DNA of 64,000 nt from Astropecten irregularis (GCA_963971285.1 OZ020250.1:10958499-11022498), one strand, 5' to 3'. Shown: positions 31,335 to 43,081, counted from the first letter of the stretch. Notes: generated by a model not told the origin, from the sequence alone. A program made the numbers and translations.

Positions 31335-32100
31335 TTATCGTCCGGTCATGTGTTTTCACCCGACATGTGTTTTCGCTCCCCAAATTCGGGGGATTGTGAT
31401 AAGACGGGTCCCAAAACTATTTTTTTTTAAAGGAAAGGAAAATTACTTTTTGAAAGTTAGGCCTAAGTAACGTTAGGCCTACTTCAGTACTTAGGCCCTA
31501 CCAAATATACCTTGGTGATGTCCTCTTCTACATTATTAGCAAGGTTAATTTTGTGGAAATAGGGCAGGGCTTTGATTTTTGAGGGAAAATATGGGGTAAA
31601 GACACCTAATGAAGATGGAACATTTCACGGACGGCCGCAGACGAGAATAGTCTGGTTTCCACCCCCGAGATTGGTCAAGTGACGTGGGAAATGGCCTTTT
31701 GACATTTTGAAGACTCTTTATCTGTTGTGTCTGGGCACTAGACTAACCAGACCAGAAAAAATGGCCTCACGTGTTTAGACGGGCTGTTTTCAAGTTTGCA
31801 AGAAGCACGTAAGAAAATTGCATTTTTATACTGAAATGTTGCACAAATTTCTTCAGTCTAACGTTAGACTTTTAAGGACCCAGGAACATTTTGCTGAATG
31901 TCAAAGGTTTCATTTTTGAGGAGTAGAAATTATTTAAGAGGTAAAATTATCAATGTGTTTGGGGATCCCTTCTTATCACAATCCCCAAAATTCGACGCAA
32001 GATCGTGCAAGATTCTTTGTGATCAGTATCCCTGAAGTAATGACTACACTCAGGGCTATCTCAGACATTCAGGATGTTTAGAATAAAGTTTCCAGTCGTG
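31335..32100 (+). repeat. arm-like unit of the 19.8-kb long-TIR element, interrupted
   Basis: TATCGTCCGGTCATG at the left and GTGATCAGTAT, ACTCAGGGCTATCTC, CATTCAGGATGTT, GAATAAAGTTT at the right match 20668-20835 in order. Between them is inserted the 31389-31986 element. Confidence 0.65.
31389..31986. mobile_element. about 598-bp inserted DNA element
   Basis: The ends are GGGGATTGTGATAAGA at the left and its inverse TCTTATCACAATCCCC at the right. Flanks CAAATTCG and AAAATTCG agree at 7 of 8 positions and correspond to one AAATTTG-like site in the uninterrupted relative at about 20710. An 8-bp duplication would suggest hAT, but the superfamily is open. Part of the interior recurs inverted at 47265-48066. 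Confidence 0.55.
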
Positions 32101-32421
32101 AGGGATACTCTTAAGTTAAAAACTAGGTGATTTTGGGTGTATATTACTACTAATGCATTTTAAGGCTAAATGTTCACAAAAAAGTGTATAAAATATAATG
32201 TATAAAAGGCACAATCTGTGGTCAAGTATTCCAAATTAAACTGTTGTCTGCTCAAGTAGTTGCGATGGTCGTAACCCTAGGTCTGACATGGGGACTGGGA
32301 CCTTAGGGTTACGAGAAAGTCAGAGAAAAACTTGAGGACTTTGTGAAATACATTTCCCTATATTTTTCCACTTTCTAAAATCCAAACACACGATCTGACT
32401 ACATGGACCTTGTCACATATG

Positions 32422-33155
32422 AATGCTGGTCAACTCGTACGCCAACCAACTCGTACGCCCAAACTCGTACGCTGACCAACTCGTACGCCGACCAACTCGT
32501 ACGCCAACCAACTCGTACGCCAACGAACTCGTACGCCAATTAACTCGTACGACGACCAACTCGTACGCCACCACCAAAAAAAAAAGACTATAGTCTGTAT
32601 GGTATAATAACAAAATAAATTTTAACAAAATAAATGTGTGTGTTTTGAGAGACTGGAAACCTTTTCTGTGTGAGAGGATAGTGAGTGTGGGGGCTCTAAT
32701 TATTTGTTGTATGTAATAACGAAATTCTTTGTGACGGGATACCTTTTTATTTTTTTTCTCTTTTGGGTTGCGTGGGATCTAAAAAGAGCCGTTTTTTGTT
32801 TGTTTTGTTTTGTTTAAAATCCTACCTAACTTTTGTTTTGGCACTTCCACATACAGAATGTTTCCTTTTCCTTTTATTTTCACAAACGAGTTCCACATAG
32901 TGAATTTACAGAATGCTTCCTTATATTTCCACTCAACATGACAAAATCTACTGAAAAAAACAACCGGCTAACGTTTACAAACTACAAGCTTAATTATACG
33001 TGGCGTACGAGTTGGTTGGCGTACGAGTTGGTTGGCGTACGAGTTGGTTGGCGTACGAGTTGGTCGGCGTACGAGTTGGTCGGCGTACGAGTTGACCAAA
33101 AGGCGTACGAGTTGGTTGGCGTACGAGTTGGTCGGCGTACGAGTTGACCAGCTTC
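32422..33155. mobile_element. foldback (FB-like) transposon with tandem-repeat arms
   Basis: The left arm (32422-32571) holds nine copies of a roughly 16-bp unit centred on CAACTCGTACGCC. The right arm (33001-33155) holds nine copies of the inverse, GGCGTACGAGTTG. Both arms start with GCTGGTCAACTCGTACGCC. The 430-bp centre is AT-rich and non-coding. A 10-bp direct repeat GTCACATATG flanks it (32412-32421 and 33156-33165). This matches the architecture of Drosophila FB elements, whose arms are also tandem arrays and which make 9-bp duplications. It is non-autonomous. Confidence 0.8.
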
Positions 33156-33168
33156 GTCACATATGATG

Positions 33169-33236
33169 TCACATATGGGGCACCGTACTATCTTCATGTG
33201 AATAAAACATGGACGCACGTTGATTACTTGTCCTGA
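33169..33236 (+). repeat. possible short 5' LTR of the outer Mag-like element
   Basis: TGTCACATATGGGGC, then AAAACATGGACGCA and TGATTACTTGTCC recur in the same orientation at 46798-46845, on the far side of the Mag-like remnant. Mag-clade elements can have very short LTRs, so these may be its LTRs. The 46.8-kb copy lacks about 20 bp. No primer site was confirmed. Confidence 0.35.
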
Positions 33237-33359
33237 ATATTAAATTATTTTGGTCGGGAAATAGATAATATGCAAATTAGGCAAAGATGCGACGCGTAGC
33301 AGCTAGGACGGGTCGCAAATCGAGTTGCGATGCGTCGCAGAGCTTTATGAAATCGGCCC

Positions 33360-33640
33360 ATGATGACCTACATCGGTGACAAGGGGCGAGAAATCTATGA
33401 AACCTTCACATGGGCACCCGCAGTTGGAAATGACCCAGCCGAGAATGACACACTAGCCGGTGTTTGTGCTAAATATGAGGCCTAGATGTAGCACCAAGGA
33501 AGAACCAGATCCGTACTACAGTCAACTTTCACCGTCACAAACAGAGAGAAGGTGAAAAGTTTGACGCTTTCCTGACCGATCTGCGAATATTGGTAAAGGA
33601 CTGTGGTTACGCTGAAGAAAACCGCATGCTGCGTGATTTC
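33360..33640 (+). pseudogene. outer Mag-like element: Gag, first half
   Basis: Reading frames give DKGREIYETFTWAP then, after a stop and frame change near 33483, NFHRHKQREGEKFDAFL and CGYAEENRMLRDFI, a Retrotrans_gag domain. The sequence is cut at GATTTCATT by a minus-strand LINE. The second half of Gag resumes at about 35688. This is the oldest layer of a nested stack reaching 46.3 kb. Confidence 0.75.
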
Positions 33641-35687
33641 ATTTAATTTAATTTCATTTATTATATCTCAGGAAAACAGCAGTACAGACAACATGATATT
33701 ACATTCTAGACATTAACAACAGGAACAAACTGAAAACACCCCTGAGGATTGCCTAAAAGCGAACCAAATCACTGTCAAGAGGCTTTCCTATAATGTTACC
33801 AGATACAATAAATACATAATAAAAACAGATTCTACTTAACTTAAAGACCAAAACAAATACAAGTAATGCTGAAGGATCTAAATAAAGAATAAACTGGAGA
33901 AGGACTGAAGCTTGCAGACAAAGGGCAAGGGGATAAACATGAACAGATTTGTGAAGGGTTAGGAGTGGAAGTGGGGGGGGGGGGGGGACTGGAAAGGGCC
34001 AGAGAAAGGATTAGGTGGTTGGTGGAAGTGTTATTTGTGGGAAGCATCCTCTGCTTGTGAACAATGAACTGGGGGAGCTGAGACAAACCACAAGGGATTA
34101 TTAAGCTACTGAGAATGAACAGAGAAGGGAATCAACAGAGGAAATGAACTGGAAGAACAAATTGATGACAATAGACAAGTCAAACAGGACATAGTGAAAT
34201 AAAGCTACATGAATAGCAGCAGAAAGCTACAGCATATTGCATATAAGACAAAAACAGAAACTGGTGTAGAGTCTAGATACATTCATAATTAAATAAAAAC
34301 ATCATTCTTCTAAATAAACAAAAATAAACCAAACAAAATAAACATACTCTATGCACGATGGCAAATGGCAAACATAGATAGAGAGTAATGATATGATATG
34401 GCAATGATAAAACAAATACATACAGTATAAACATAATTAATTAGTGAGGTAATGCTTCCTAAGATTGGACAAGAAGGTGGACAAACCGAACAGAATTGAA
34501 TTACGTGTCTCTAGGTCAAGAGAGTTCCAGATACGGGGAAATCTAAGAAACAATGACTGATGAAATGTATTGGTTCTAGATTGCACATGACAAAATTTCA
34601 GTGAGTCAGAGTGCCGGGAATTAACAGAAATAAAATTAAGAATAGGGACATCAAATTTACTGTACAAGCATTTGGAAACAAAGGACACAGAAAAGAACAT
34701 TAATCTATTTAGTAAGGAAGGTAGGCCCAGTCTGGTGCACCGCTCAGAATACTCTATGTTGTCCAAATTTAGGATGGGGATTTGTCTACGAGGAAGACCA
34801 AGACAACATCGAGTAAACCTTCTCTGTACTCTCTCCAGGGAACCCTGTTCAGAGACAGAACTTGGGCACCAAACTAGGGCAGCATACTCAATAATGGGCC
34901 TAACTAATGCACAATATAATTTTACCATAACAGAGGGATCCCTGGACCTAACAATTCTTCTAACAAAACCATTCAACCTATTCGCCTTACTCACTACTAC
35001 ATTGGTTTGATTTTTCCAAGACAAATTTTGAGAGATAATAACACCTAGATATTTATATTGATCGGTAAATTGGAGAGTATGTGGTCCAATAGTATACATG
35101 GGTTTGGGTGGGTTAGCAAGGGAAATAACCATTAACTTGCATTTGTCTACATTAAGTTTCATTTTATTTAGAGTACACCAGTAATCTATTTGACACAAGT
35201 CATTCTGAAGAATAAGTTCATCATTTGGGTTACGAATGGTTCTATAAATTACAGTATCATCTGCATACTGTCTCATTTGAGATTGAACACACAATGGCAA
35301 ATCAAATGCAAAGATATTAAAAAGGAGAGGCCCAAGGACTGAGCCTTGTGGCACACCTCATCCCACTGGGATCCATGATGAATGAACACCCTGAAATTGG
35401 ACACGTTGCTGTCATTCAGTCAGATGTGATTGAAACCATTGAAGAGCCATCCCACAAACATTTATGCAGTTTTTCCAGAAGAATTTTGTGGCTCACTCAG
35501 TCAAAGGCCTTTGACCAATCCAGGAAAACTGCATCAATACGAGGCGGGTTGGGTCTGTCAATGGTTTCAGCCCACTCATGGTAAACTGTTGCCAGTTGTG
35601 TCACAGTTGACCTACAGGAAATAAAGCCATGCTGACAGTCAGAAACAAGGCCACTTTTGAACAATAGTTTTGATGAGTTTGCAATAG
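33641..35687 (-). mobile_element. 5'-truncated LINE inserted into gag
   Basis: The insertion runs 35687 to 33641 on the minus strand. Its 3' UTR (34436-33641) ends in a TATAATAAATGAAATTAAAT-type tail against the Gag sequence. A G-run lies at 33976-33987. The RT frames within are annotated separately. Confidence 0.8.
34437..35354 (-). pseudogene. LINE reverse transcriptase, C-terminal 305 residues
   Basis: Starts at MPQGSVLGPLLFNIF, the RT motif that precedes the catalytic site. QYADDTVIY follows (YADD), then YKYLGVIISQNLSWKNQ (thumb entry) and RPIIEYAALVWCPSS, a block shared by CR1/Jockey-type LINEs. The end is natural at 34437. Upstream motifs are in another frame (35497-35769), so the copy is broken. 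Confidence 0.88.
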
Positions 35688-35769
35688 TATGCAATGCCCT
35701 GCATTCTGCTGTATGTGAGAAGTGTCTCGACAAGGGTGATGACCTAACCCTGGAAAAGGCCGTGTCCAT
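35497..35769 (-). pseudogene. LINE reverse transcriptase, upstream fragment
   Basis: From about 35687 down, the frame contains SGLVSDCQHGFISCRSTVTQL and AVFLDWSKAFD (first catalytic Asp), which precede the 34437-35354 frame in LINE RTs. Residues before HTIANSSK belong to the antisense of the interrupted gag, so the LINE 5' end is near 35687. Confidence 0.75.
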
Positions 35770-36360
35770 AGCACAAAATTACGAGACTGCACAAGAAAGT
35801 CTGAAAGTCATCAGCAGAGAGGAGGACACCAGAGTCCATGCAGTCAAACCACGTCATTCGAACAAGCCGTTCAGACAGAGAGGAGCCCAGAAAGGAGCTC
35901 AACCGCGCCAGACAAGGCGACCCCAATCTGACAAGGCGCAGGCACATCCAAAGAAGCCCAGTAATGGGAAAGTCGACGAGTCCAGTCAACGGACATGTCA
36001 CAAATGTGGTTATAGCGCCACTCACAGTAAGTGCCCAGCAAGGAATCAGCAATGTAGTTACTGTCACAAACTACATCACTTTGCAGCAGTTTGCCGTCAG
36101 CGCCGTTCAACCAACCAAGTCGAGGAGGCATATATGCATTTGAAAATAGTGTCTCATCTGATGATGATGTCGCCCACCTCGTCAGTTCAGTGGGTGACAA
36201 CAGCAGTAGTGAAGGTACGTGCACGTGAAGGTAGCCGACCAGCCCCTGCGTGCGCAAATCGACACTGGAACTGTTCAGAGCATCTTGCCATACAACATGT
36301 TCAGAGCCATTTGCCAAAGCAAAGAGCTGCAACCAACGAAGCAGAACTTTGAGACATACT
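35688..36360 (+). pseudogene. outer Mag-like element: Gag, second half with zinc knuckles
   Basis: It continues the Gag reading after the LINE with VCNALHSAVCEKCLDKGDD. A basic region follows, then two adjacent knuckle-like motifs CHKCGYSATHSKCP and CSYCHKLHHFAAVC near 35997-36110, the arrangement of Mag-clade Gag. A frame change follows before the protease. Confidence 0.85.
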
Positions 36361-36524
36361 CAAACCATCCCTTACAAATAGAAGGTTGCACAACCCTGAC
36401 GGTTCAGTACAAGCACACGTCAGTTCCTGTACTGTTCTATGTTGTCCACGCCAGTCAGAAGCCGCCACTTCTTTCTGGAGCAGTCTGTCAACAGCTGGGA
36501 CTCAAAAGTGAATATACAACATAG
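36219..36524 (+). pseudogene. outer Mag-like element: protease
   Basis: A 101-residue frame with the aspartic protease site AQIDTGTVQSILP near residues 14-26 and PPLLSGAVCQQLGL near the end. It is followed directly by the RT region in another frame. Confidence 0.8.
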
Positions 36525-37040
36525 ATCGCTATCCAGAGCTCAAAACGACAACAGGCACACTCCCTGGGACGTACTCCCTCAAGATTGACCCGACAGTCAA
36601 GCCAGTCGTGCATGCCCCGAGAAGACAACCTCAGGCACTGAAGTCCAGAATCCTTGACAAGATTGCAGAGATGGAATGAGGCGGCCACATCACCAAAGTT
36701 ACAGAGCCCACAGACTGGGTAAGCTCGATGGTGGTTGTGCTGAAAAACAACAAAATCCGAATCTGCTCAGATCCTAAGGATCTGAACAAAGAATAAGACG
36801 AGGGCACTACCCCATACCCACGGTTGAGGAGGTAGTGGCAGCACTTCCCAACTCGAAGATTTTCTCTGTCATAAACGCAAAGTCAGGATTTCTGCAAATC
36901 AAGCTTGACTACGAATCCAGCCTGTTGACAACATTCAACACACCAGTGGGGCGTTACAGATAGTTGAGGCTCCCATTTGGCATAAAAAGCGCACCCGAAG
37001 TGTTCCAGCACATCATGGATACCATGCTCGAAGACATCGA
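36525..37040 (+). pseudogene. outer Mag-like element: RT, first half
   Basis: Pieces of RT are readable in changing frames with internal stops: DPTVKPVVHAPRR, TEPTDWVSSMVVVLKNN, KIRICSDPKDLN, and after a frameshift FSVINAKSGFLQIKL, TTFNTPVGRYR and PFGIKSAPEVFQHIMD. At least two stop codons and a frameshift are present. The sequence is cut at ATCGA (37036-37040) by the minus-strand Mag-like element; RT resumes at 43278. Confidence 0.85.
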
Positions 37041-37218
37041 TGTAGTGATACTAACTCCAGAATAAATGAAGCTAAGAGATGCGATGGCTTTGTTATGCTG
37101 TCTGAGGATGGACCACCATATTTATTGCTGTCTAGTTGACGACCAAGTATAGAGCCTTATTACAAGGAATGAGTTGGTTGTGCTTGCGCACAATAAAACA
37201 TAGTTCCCTAATACAACA
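37041..37218 (-). repeat. 3' LTR of inserted Mag-like element (178 bp)
   Basis: On the minus strand it reads TGTTGTATTAGGG ... GTTAGTATCACTACA. It differs from the 43100-43277 copy at one position by eye. The flanking ATCGA at 37036-37040 and 43278-43282 is an exact 5-bp target duplication. Confidence 0.95.
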
Positions 37219-37231
37219 TCCCCCTCCTTTT
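37219..37231 (-). promoter_or_regulatory. polypurine tract
   Basis: On the minus strand AAAAGGAGGGGGA directly abuts the 3' LTR. This is the expected plus-strand primer site. Confidence 0.85.
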
Positions 37232-37651
37232 GAAGAAACAATTCGGGTTATCATATTCATAAAGCAGTGGGGGCATATCTAGCACAATTACACATTGCAG
37301 GGTACAAAGTTGATGTATTGTTGGGCCTATAAGTAATGGCTGCAATAGAATTGTAAATCTGCTGTAATTAAAAGATTCTTCCATGGAACCTGAATTTTTC
37401 TCTACTTGTTTACATTTTTCCAAACAAAGTTGAAGTGTAAAGGGTTTTCAGCAAGTGTGAAGGGTTTTCAGCAAAAAAAACAATCTCTCACAAAAATGAA
37501 CATTAAAGTTGCCACAATTCAACAGATTTGAATGATCAACACTCAAAGAAACTTTAACATTTAAAACCTTTTTAACACTGAACACTTAATTAGCATTGAA
37601 CTTCCAAGTGCATAAATCTGTGCATTACAAAGATGGGTTTACTTTGCTCTT

Positions 37652-39622
37652 CTAGTTATCTGTATGCATGTATCTCGCAGGCTTACGGGTTGGTCTCCCT
37701 GATCTAGTTCTAGGAACCCTCTGTGTACTATTGGAATTAGCCTGGGACGTTTTTGTGTCAAGAGCTGTGTTGGGTACATGTATTTGAGCTTTTGGGATGC
37801 ACTTCTCTGTGGTCTTGCTGTTGCCTCCAGTGTCTGGTAATTCCGCAAACCTAACACGCTTGACGGGCTGGTCAAAGTTTATGCGCTTAGGCTGCGCTGG
37901 ATTGGCTACTGCGCTTGGCATAGACGCATTTGAGCTTGGCATTTCGCGCAGGTGCGATCTGTTGCGTCGGAGTATGTTTCCGTTTGGGGTCAATACCTCA
38001 TATGACCGTGGTTCTTTGCATACCTTCTTCACCTCCCCTGGATACCATGTGTTGCTAGGTGTATCTAGGATGCGGACCTTCTGTCCAACATACAGCGGAG
38101 GAAGACTTGGACCGGCATGTTTGTCGTGGTCCAACTTCATCTTATCTCTCCTTTCCTGGAGATTCTCGTGGTTTTCTGCCTGTCTCTGCATGACATCATG
38201 CGGGTTGTTGCTAGGCAGGGTTGTACGGACTGGTCTTCCGAACATGATTTCAGCTGGTGCTGGTAGGTTGGCATCAATGGGTGTCGCTCGGAGGTGGAGC
38301 ATTGCCATGTGCACATCTTGCTTGGTCTTGCGGCATTTCGTCAAGACCGATTTGATCGTACAGACCATGCGTTCTGCTTGTCCGTTGGATCTGGGGTACC
38401 TGGGTGACGAGGTGGTGTGCTTGACTGACCATTTCGCACACATGTCCTTGTATGCTGATCCGGCAAACTGGGGTCCATTATCGGAGATTATCTCGGCTGG
38501 AGCTCCCAGGAGGCCGAATGTTGAAGCAGTAGCTTGTGCAACTGATGCGCTTGTAGTGGAGGTCAGTTTGTGGACAACCGGATACTTGGAATGATAGTCC
38601 ACAATGATGAGGTAGTCCTCACCGTTCAGTTCAAACAGGTCGGTTCCCAGTTTGTACCATGGGGTTATTGGGATCTCGTGAGGCGTCAAAGGTTCCTTCT
38701 GCTGACGAGATTGGGTTTCTTGACATGGCACACATTCTCCGATGAGTTTCGCTATGTCATCGTTGATCTTTGGCCAGTAGACGGAATTGCGAGCAAGCCG
38801 TCGGGTTTTTTCCACTCCCATGTGGCCAGTGTGCAAGCGATTGAGAATATCCTTGCGCATGCTCGCCGGTATGAGGACTTGTCGTCCCTTGAAAACAACT
38901 CCACAAGAGATGCCTAGTTCATCTCTGTACGCCCAAAATGGTCGTAAGTCGCGTGGGAGTTCCTTGATGGATTCTGGCCATCCGGTATATATGACCTGTC
39001 GCAGTGCCTTCAGTACTGGGTCACGTGCTGATTCTTCTTGCAGGATTTCTTGCTTGTCGCTTCCAAAATGGACAAGGTCGATGTGTCGTGTGACTGGACC
39101 GTCGGTGAGGGTCAAGTCGTCCACCTGGATGTCTAGTGGAACATCCTGCCGTTTGTCTGGATTCGGCAACCTGCTGAGTGCATCAGCAAGTGTCATCGAG
39201 GCTCCTGGCTTATACTCAATGGAGAAGTTGTATCCTTGGATCTTAATGAGCAGTCTTTGAAGTCTCGGCGGGGCGCTCATCAATGGTTTGGCAGAGATCA
39301 TGACCAGTGGCTTGTGGTCAGTGTGCACAACGAAGTCAGTGCCAAACAGGTATGTGTGGAATCTGGTAACTCCAAACACTAGTGCAAGTGTTTCCCTCTC
39401 AATATTGGAGTAGTTGGCCTGTGCAGGGGATAAGCTTTTGGACGCGAACGCCACTGGCTTCCCTTGCTGAAGAAGACAAGCACCGAGGCCCTTCTGGGAG
39501 GCGTCTACTTCCAGAACAGTCGGTATAGACGGGTTGTAGTACTGCAGACATGAACCTGCCGTGATGGAGTGCTTTAAAGCAACGAAGGAGGCTTGGTGGT
39601 CCTCTTCCCAGAGGTACGGCAC
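37652..39622 (-). pseudogene. pol: inserted Mag-like element: RNase H and integrase
   Basis: A 656-residue frame in phase with the RT frame and separated from it only by a TAG at 39628-39626. RNase H has VLEVDASQKGLGACLL and HTDHKPL, then ADALSRLPN. The integrase zinc domain has HTGHMGVEKTRRL and CVPCQET. The core has GTDLFELNG (Asp), IISDNGPQFAG (Asp) and SNGQAERMV (Glu), all intact. A C-terminal domain (KVRILDTPSNTWYPGEV) and a basic tail end at 37652. A further 430 nt of non-coding sequence reaches the polypurine tract. Confidence 0.9.
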
Positions 39623-40388
39623 ATTCTAGCGAAGTAGATCTCGCAGAGGTGAAGCCTTGTCCGCAAAGTTGGGAATGTAGGCTGAGACGTAGTTCATCAG
39701 TCCAAGGAATTTCTGCAGATCCTCCTTATCCTGTGGAGTGGGGATTGCATGTATGTCTTCGATGCGGCTCTGGTCTGGGTGTATTCCTTTGGTGGAATAG
39801 ATGGAACCGAAGAAGTTGATGTGATCTGTCTTGATGGTACACTTCTTGCTGTTGAAGACAAGGCCTTCCTTCTTGGCGGTGTCCATCAGGCACATCAGGT
39901 TGGCGTCGTGTTCGGCTTCGGTTTGGCCGTAGACAGCTATGTCATCCGCGATTCCCACACAGCCGGGGACCTGTTCGGTAATTCGGTCCATGGCCAGCTG
40001 GAATATGTCTTGACTAACGGCGAGACCAAAAGGGAGGCGCTGGAAACAATATCGGCCAAATGGTGTCCGGAAGGTGGTTAAGTCTTGAGACTCCTTATCG
40101 AGGTGGACAGACCAGTAGCCGGCTTTTGCGTCCAGCTTGGAGAAGTACTTGGCATCGCTGAAAGCGGGGTTGAGCTCCTCCAAGGTCGGAATTTTATGTG
40201 GACAGCGCTTGAGGCTGTTGTTGAGCCGCTTTGGGTCCAAGCATATCCTCAACGATCCGTCTTTCTTGACGCTTGTAGTGATAGAGCTACACCAATCTGT
40301 GTGGTACGTCACCGGACGGATGACACCATCTCCTTCCATTTTGTCAAGCTCTGCCTTGAGCTTCGGTTTAAGGTGGATGCTGCACTTG
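39623..40388 (-). pseudogene. pol: inserted Mag-like element: reverse transcriptase
   Basis: The frame is open from about 40388 to the TAG at 39628-39626. It shows YHTDWCSSITTSVKKDGSL, ICLDPKRLN, KLDAKAGYWSVHLD (first Asp), RLPFGLAVSQDIFQ, and GIADDIAVYG. The IADD form, in place of the commoner YxDD, is usual in the Mag clade. The frame is shifted -1 relative to gag-protease, at a C4 run near 40390-40400, in the linker between protease and RT. With the in-frame TAG this makes at least two lesions. Confidence 0.88.
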
Positions 40389-41892
40389 CGCGGGGCATGG
40401 TGGTCGGCTTGGCATCTTCCTTCAAGTATAGGTGGGCTTCACCCTTGAAGTTTCCAAGCGTGTCGAACTGCTTAGGGTATCTGGCCTTTAGGTCATCGAC
40501 TGATCTAATCGGCATGGTTGGAGTGGTTTGCGGACTCATGTGGTGTGCGTCCGTGGGTGGTGCAGTCGGCTGTACATTTTGCTGTACCTGGGCTTCCGGC
40601 TGGGATATCGCGTGGATTGTAACCATCTGAAGTTTTCGGCATGTGGGCAGGCCTGCTATGGCTGGACCCGGAACATCCACGACGTAGAAAATCTCATTGG
40701 CCCATCTTGAATTCTTGTACCTGCACCTGAGAGATATGGCTCCAAGGCATCTGATCTCTGATCCGTTGTAGGCGGTGAGCCGGACTTGTGCACGTTGTGT
40801 GTGTTGTTGCCAACTGTCGCCATAAATCTGCTGCATCGTGCGTAGTGGCAGTGTGTTGGCGCTTGCCCCAGTGTCCACTTTGAGTTTGAGGCGTCTTGCG
40901 CTGGTCAGGTTGGGGCATTCAACATCTATTATGCTAAATGCTTCATCCCGTTTCTGTGACTGTATGGGGGTCATACTGATTCTAGAGATTGTAATCGAGT
41001 ACAACAAGTCACCTTTAGACTGGTCATCGTCGTGACCATCTGGCGCGGCATGGTGCTGCTGGTGGTCATTTTGCATGTGGTCAACCTGCCCGGAATCATC
41101 CTGGCGCTTAGATCTGGCACCTTTGCTTCGCGATTGAGATCTACCGCGTGATGTGCTCCGTCGCCGTCGCTGCTGCGATTTGCCTCTTTGCTGCTTGCGC
41201 CTTGACTTGCGGCAGCATTTGGCCCAGTGTCCCTTAGACCCGCAGGCCTTACAGGTGTCATTGTACGCAGGGCATTTTCGCGGCTGGTGAGTTAGATTGC
41301 AGTTTGAGCATGCTCTGCGGGATCGCTGCATGGCATCGACCGAAGCGCTTCTATCGCCGAGAGATTGCAGGCATTGCTTGCTAGCGGCCATAGCTTCGTA
41401 TTTGCGGCCTTCGGCTAGGATTTCGTCAATTTTGTATCCTTTAGGTTTTTCGAGCAATTCTTTCTGGAATGCTTCATAGAATGTGGAGGCAATTACAAGC
41501 TCCATTATGCGCTCAGCTAAATCAGCAGCGTCAAAATCGCAATATTTTGCCTTCTCACAACACCTGGTCACAAAAACGTCTAGGCTCTCCCCAGTCTTCT
41601 GTCTGTAGCGCATTAATTCAAGGCGGTGAACACGAAAATTTACTTTCACCTGAAGCTGGTCATCAAACAATGCCCAAATCTTTTGAGGATCTTGTTGGTC
41701 CTCATCGGTTAAGCTTGATGCATTCAATCGCTTAAGGCCCTCGTTGCCCAGAGCGATTTTCAGTTTAACTGCAATTTTCAGTGGGTCAGTGACCTCGTTA
41801 TCAAGCAGGCACAGTGTCATTCGCTGCCGGAAAAGCTTAAATTCTTCTGCAAGATCAGAAGATCTCCAATTCATTTCCGGGTACTTGGCCAT
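40309..41892 (-). CDS. gag-pro: inserted Mag-like element: Gag-protease
   Basis: The likely start is ATG 41892-41890 (MAKYPEMNW). Residues 10-190 are a Gag domain (LAEEFKLFRQRM, then LELMRYRQKTGESLDVFVTRC). Two knuckles follow, CSNCNLTHQPRKCP and CKACGSKGHWAKCC, then a long Arg/Ser-rich basic stretch. The protease site KVDTGASANTLP lies near 40855-40890. Gag and protease share one frame, as in other Mag elements. The last residues before 40309 are out of the pol frame. The leader 41893-43099 is 1.2 kb and contains no supported ORF. Confidence 0.88.
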   Translation of the reverse strand: MAKYPEMNWRSSDLAEEFKLFRQRMTLCLLDNEVTDPLKIAVKLKIALGNEGLKRLNASSLTDEDQQDPQKIWALFDDQLQVKVNFRVHRLELMRYRQKTGESLDVFVTRCCEKAKYCDFDAADLAERIMELVIASTFYEAFQKELLEKPKGYKIDEILAEGRKYEAMAASKQCLQSLGDRSASVDAMQRSRRACSNCNLTHQPRKCPAYNDTCKACGSKGHWAKCCRKSRRKQQRGKSQQRRRRSTSRGRSQSRSKGARSKRQDDSGQVDHMQNDHQQHHAAPDGHDDDQSKGDLLYSITISRISMTPIQSQKRDEAFSIIDVECPNLTSARRLKLKVDTGASANTLPLRTMQQIYGDSWQQHTQRAQVRLTAYNGSEIRCLGAISLRCRYKNSRWANEIFYVVDVPGPAIAGLPTCRKLQMVTIHAISQPEAQVQQNVQPTAPPTDAHHMSPQTTPTMPIRSVDDLKARYPKQFDTLGNFKGEAHLYLKEDAKPTTMPRASAASTLNRSSRQSLTKWKEMVSSVR

Positions 41893-43081
41893 TGTTTGAT
41901 TGTAATAGCAATATGCAGATAAAGGTATCACACAATCTTATAGTATACAATGTATAGGCCTAAGTATATTACCAGCACAATAGGAAAAGAAAAAGGCAGG
42001 TGGCTCTGAGTTACATAAAATAGCACACACAGTGTAACTCACAATTATCTAAATAATAGTATGGTAAAACTTGCAATCTTACTGTACTAGTAAAAGTAGT
42101 ATCTTACTCAAGAGTCAATGAGTGTTCGTGATCCGCGGCATATTGTTCTCAAAGTTCAGAGTTAGGCTGCAGACTTGAAAAGTTGAAACGAGTCCACAAA
42201 ATGCTGCGATGTCTGGTCGATCAGGTCGGTTAAACTGTGTCTGTGCTGGATCAATCGCAGTACGTGTTCTCAGGATGTTGCTCTCCCAATCTCCGGATCG
42301 GTTTGCTTCGCCTAGGTTCGGTGATCTGCTGCGGACTGTGGTCGCTCGGTAGCTGTTGTCGTCCGTGTGTTGACGTCCGGATATTGGGCTGCCCGATGTA
42401 AACACTGCTGACATGAACCTCCCTTCATTCATAAAAACATGATGGAGCTGCGGCTGTAGTTATAGTTCCGGCTTGAACACGTCACCACTATGAGAACACG
42501 CTGCGGTGGCGGAGTGATATGTGCTGGAGGTATTCGCTCGTATAACTCGTTCTCACAGTGCGGATGGATACAGCTCACAGTTGATGGTCGGTAGTCAAAG
42601 CCCGGGAAATTATCCACACGGATGCGGACGTAATGGCGCTGCCGGATCTGGTTTCGCCACTCACTTGGCACAATGTGTGTATACACCGGTTACGAGATAG
42701 TTCGTCTGTGTTGTGCCAAGGTTTCAAAAATCCAAGCTAGGGCAAAATGTTGAATCCTACCGTTCAGTTGATGTCCCTGGTATTTCTCAGTGGGCTGGTA
42801 CGGTGGTAATTCCCCCTTATTTTAGTGTGGGGATTGTCCGATGGGCGATGCGAACACCGCTGGAGCTCACATACACGCTGTACTGTAGGCTACAGCACGC
42901 ACGGGTTGTGGTACTGGTACGGTACTTCACGTGTGGTCGCAATATGCACAGCTAAAGTGTGTGCAATATGCAGTGTCTCGTGATCGGTCGGACGGTTGTG
43001 GTCCTCGCTGATTTCACCGTATGAAATGTCCGTCGCGGTGGTGATTATGGCGGTCTCTCTCGTAGCAAGTTATGCTATATG

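Noticed and set aside
32422-32571. CRISPR-like or coding array of CAACTCGTACGCC units
   Set aside because: Units have no spacers, and an inverted twin array with a flanking duplication identifies a foldback transposon.
37797-40630. Plus-strand ORFs of 100-265 codons
   Set aside because: Antisense shadows of the minus-strand Mag-like pol and gag-pro, which carry all the catalytic motifs.
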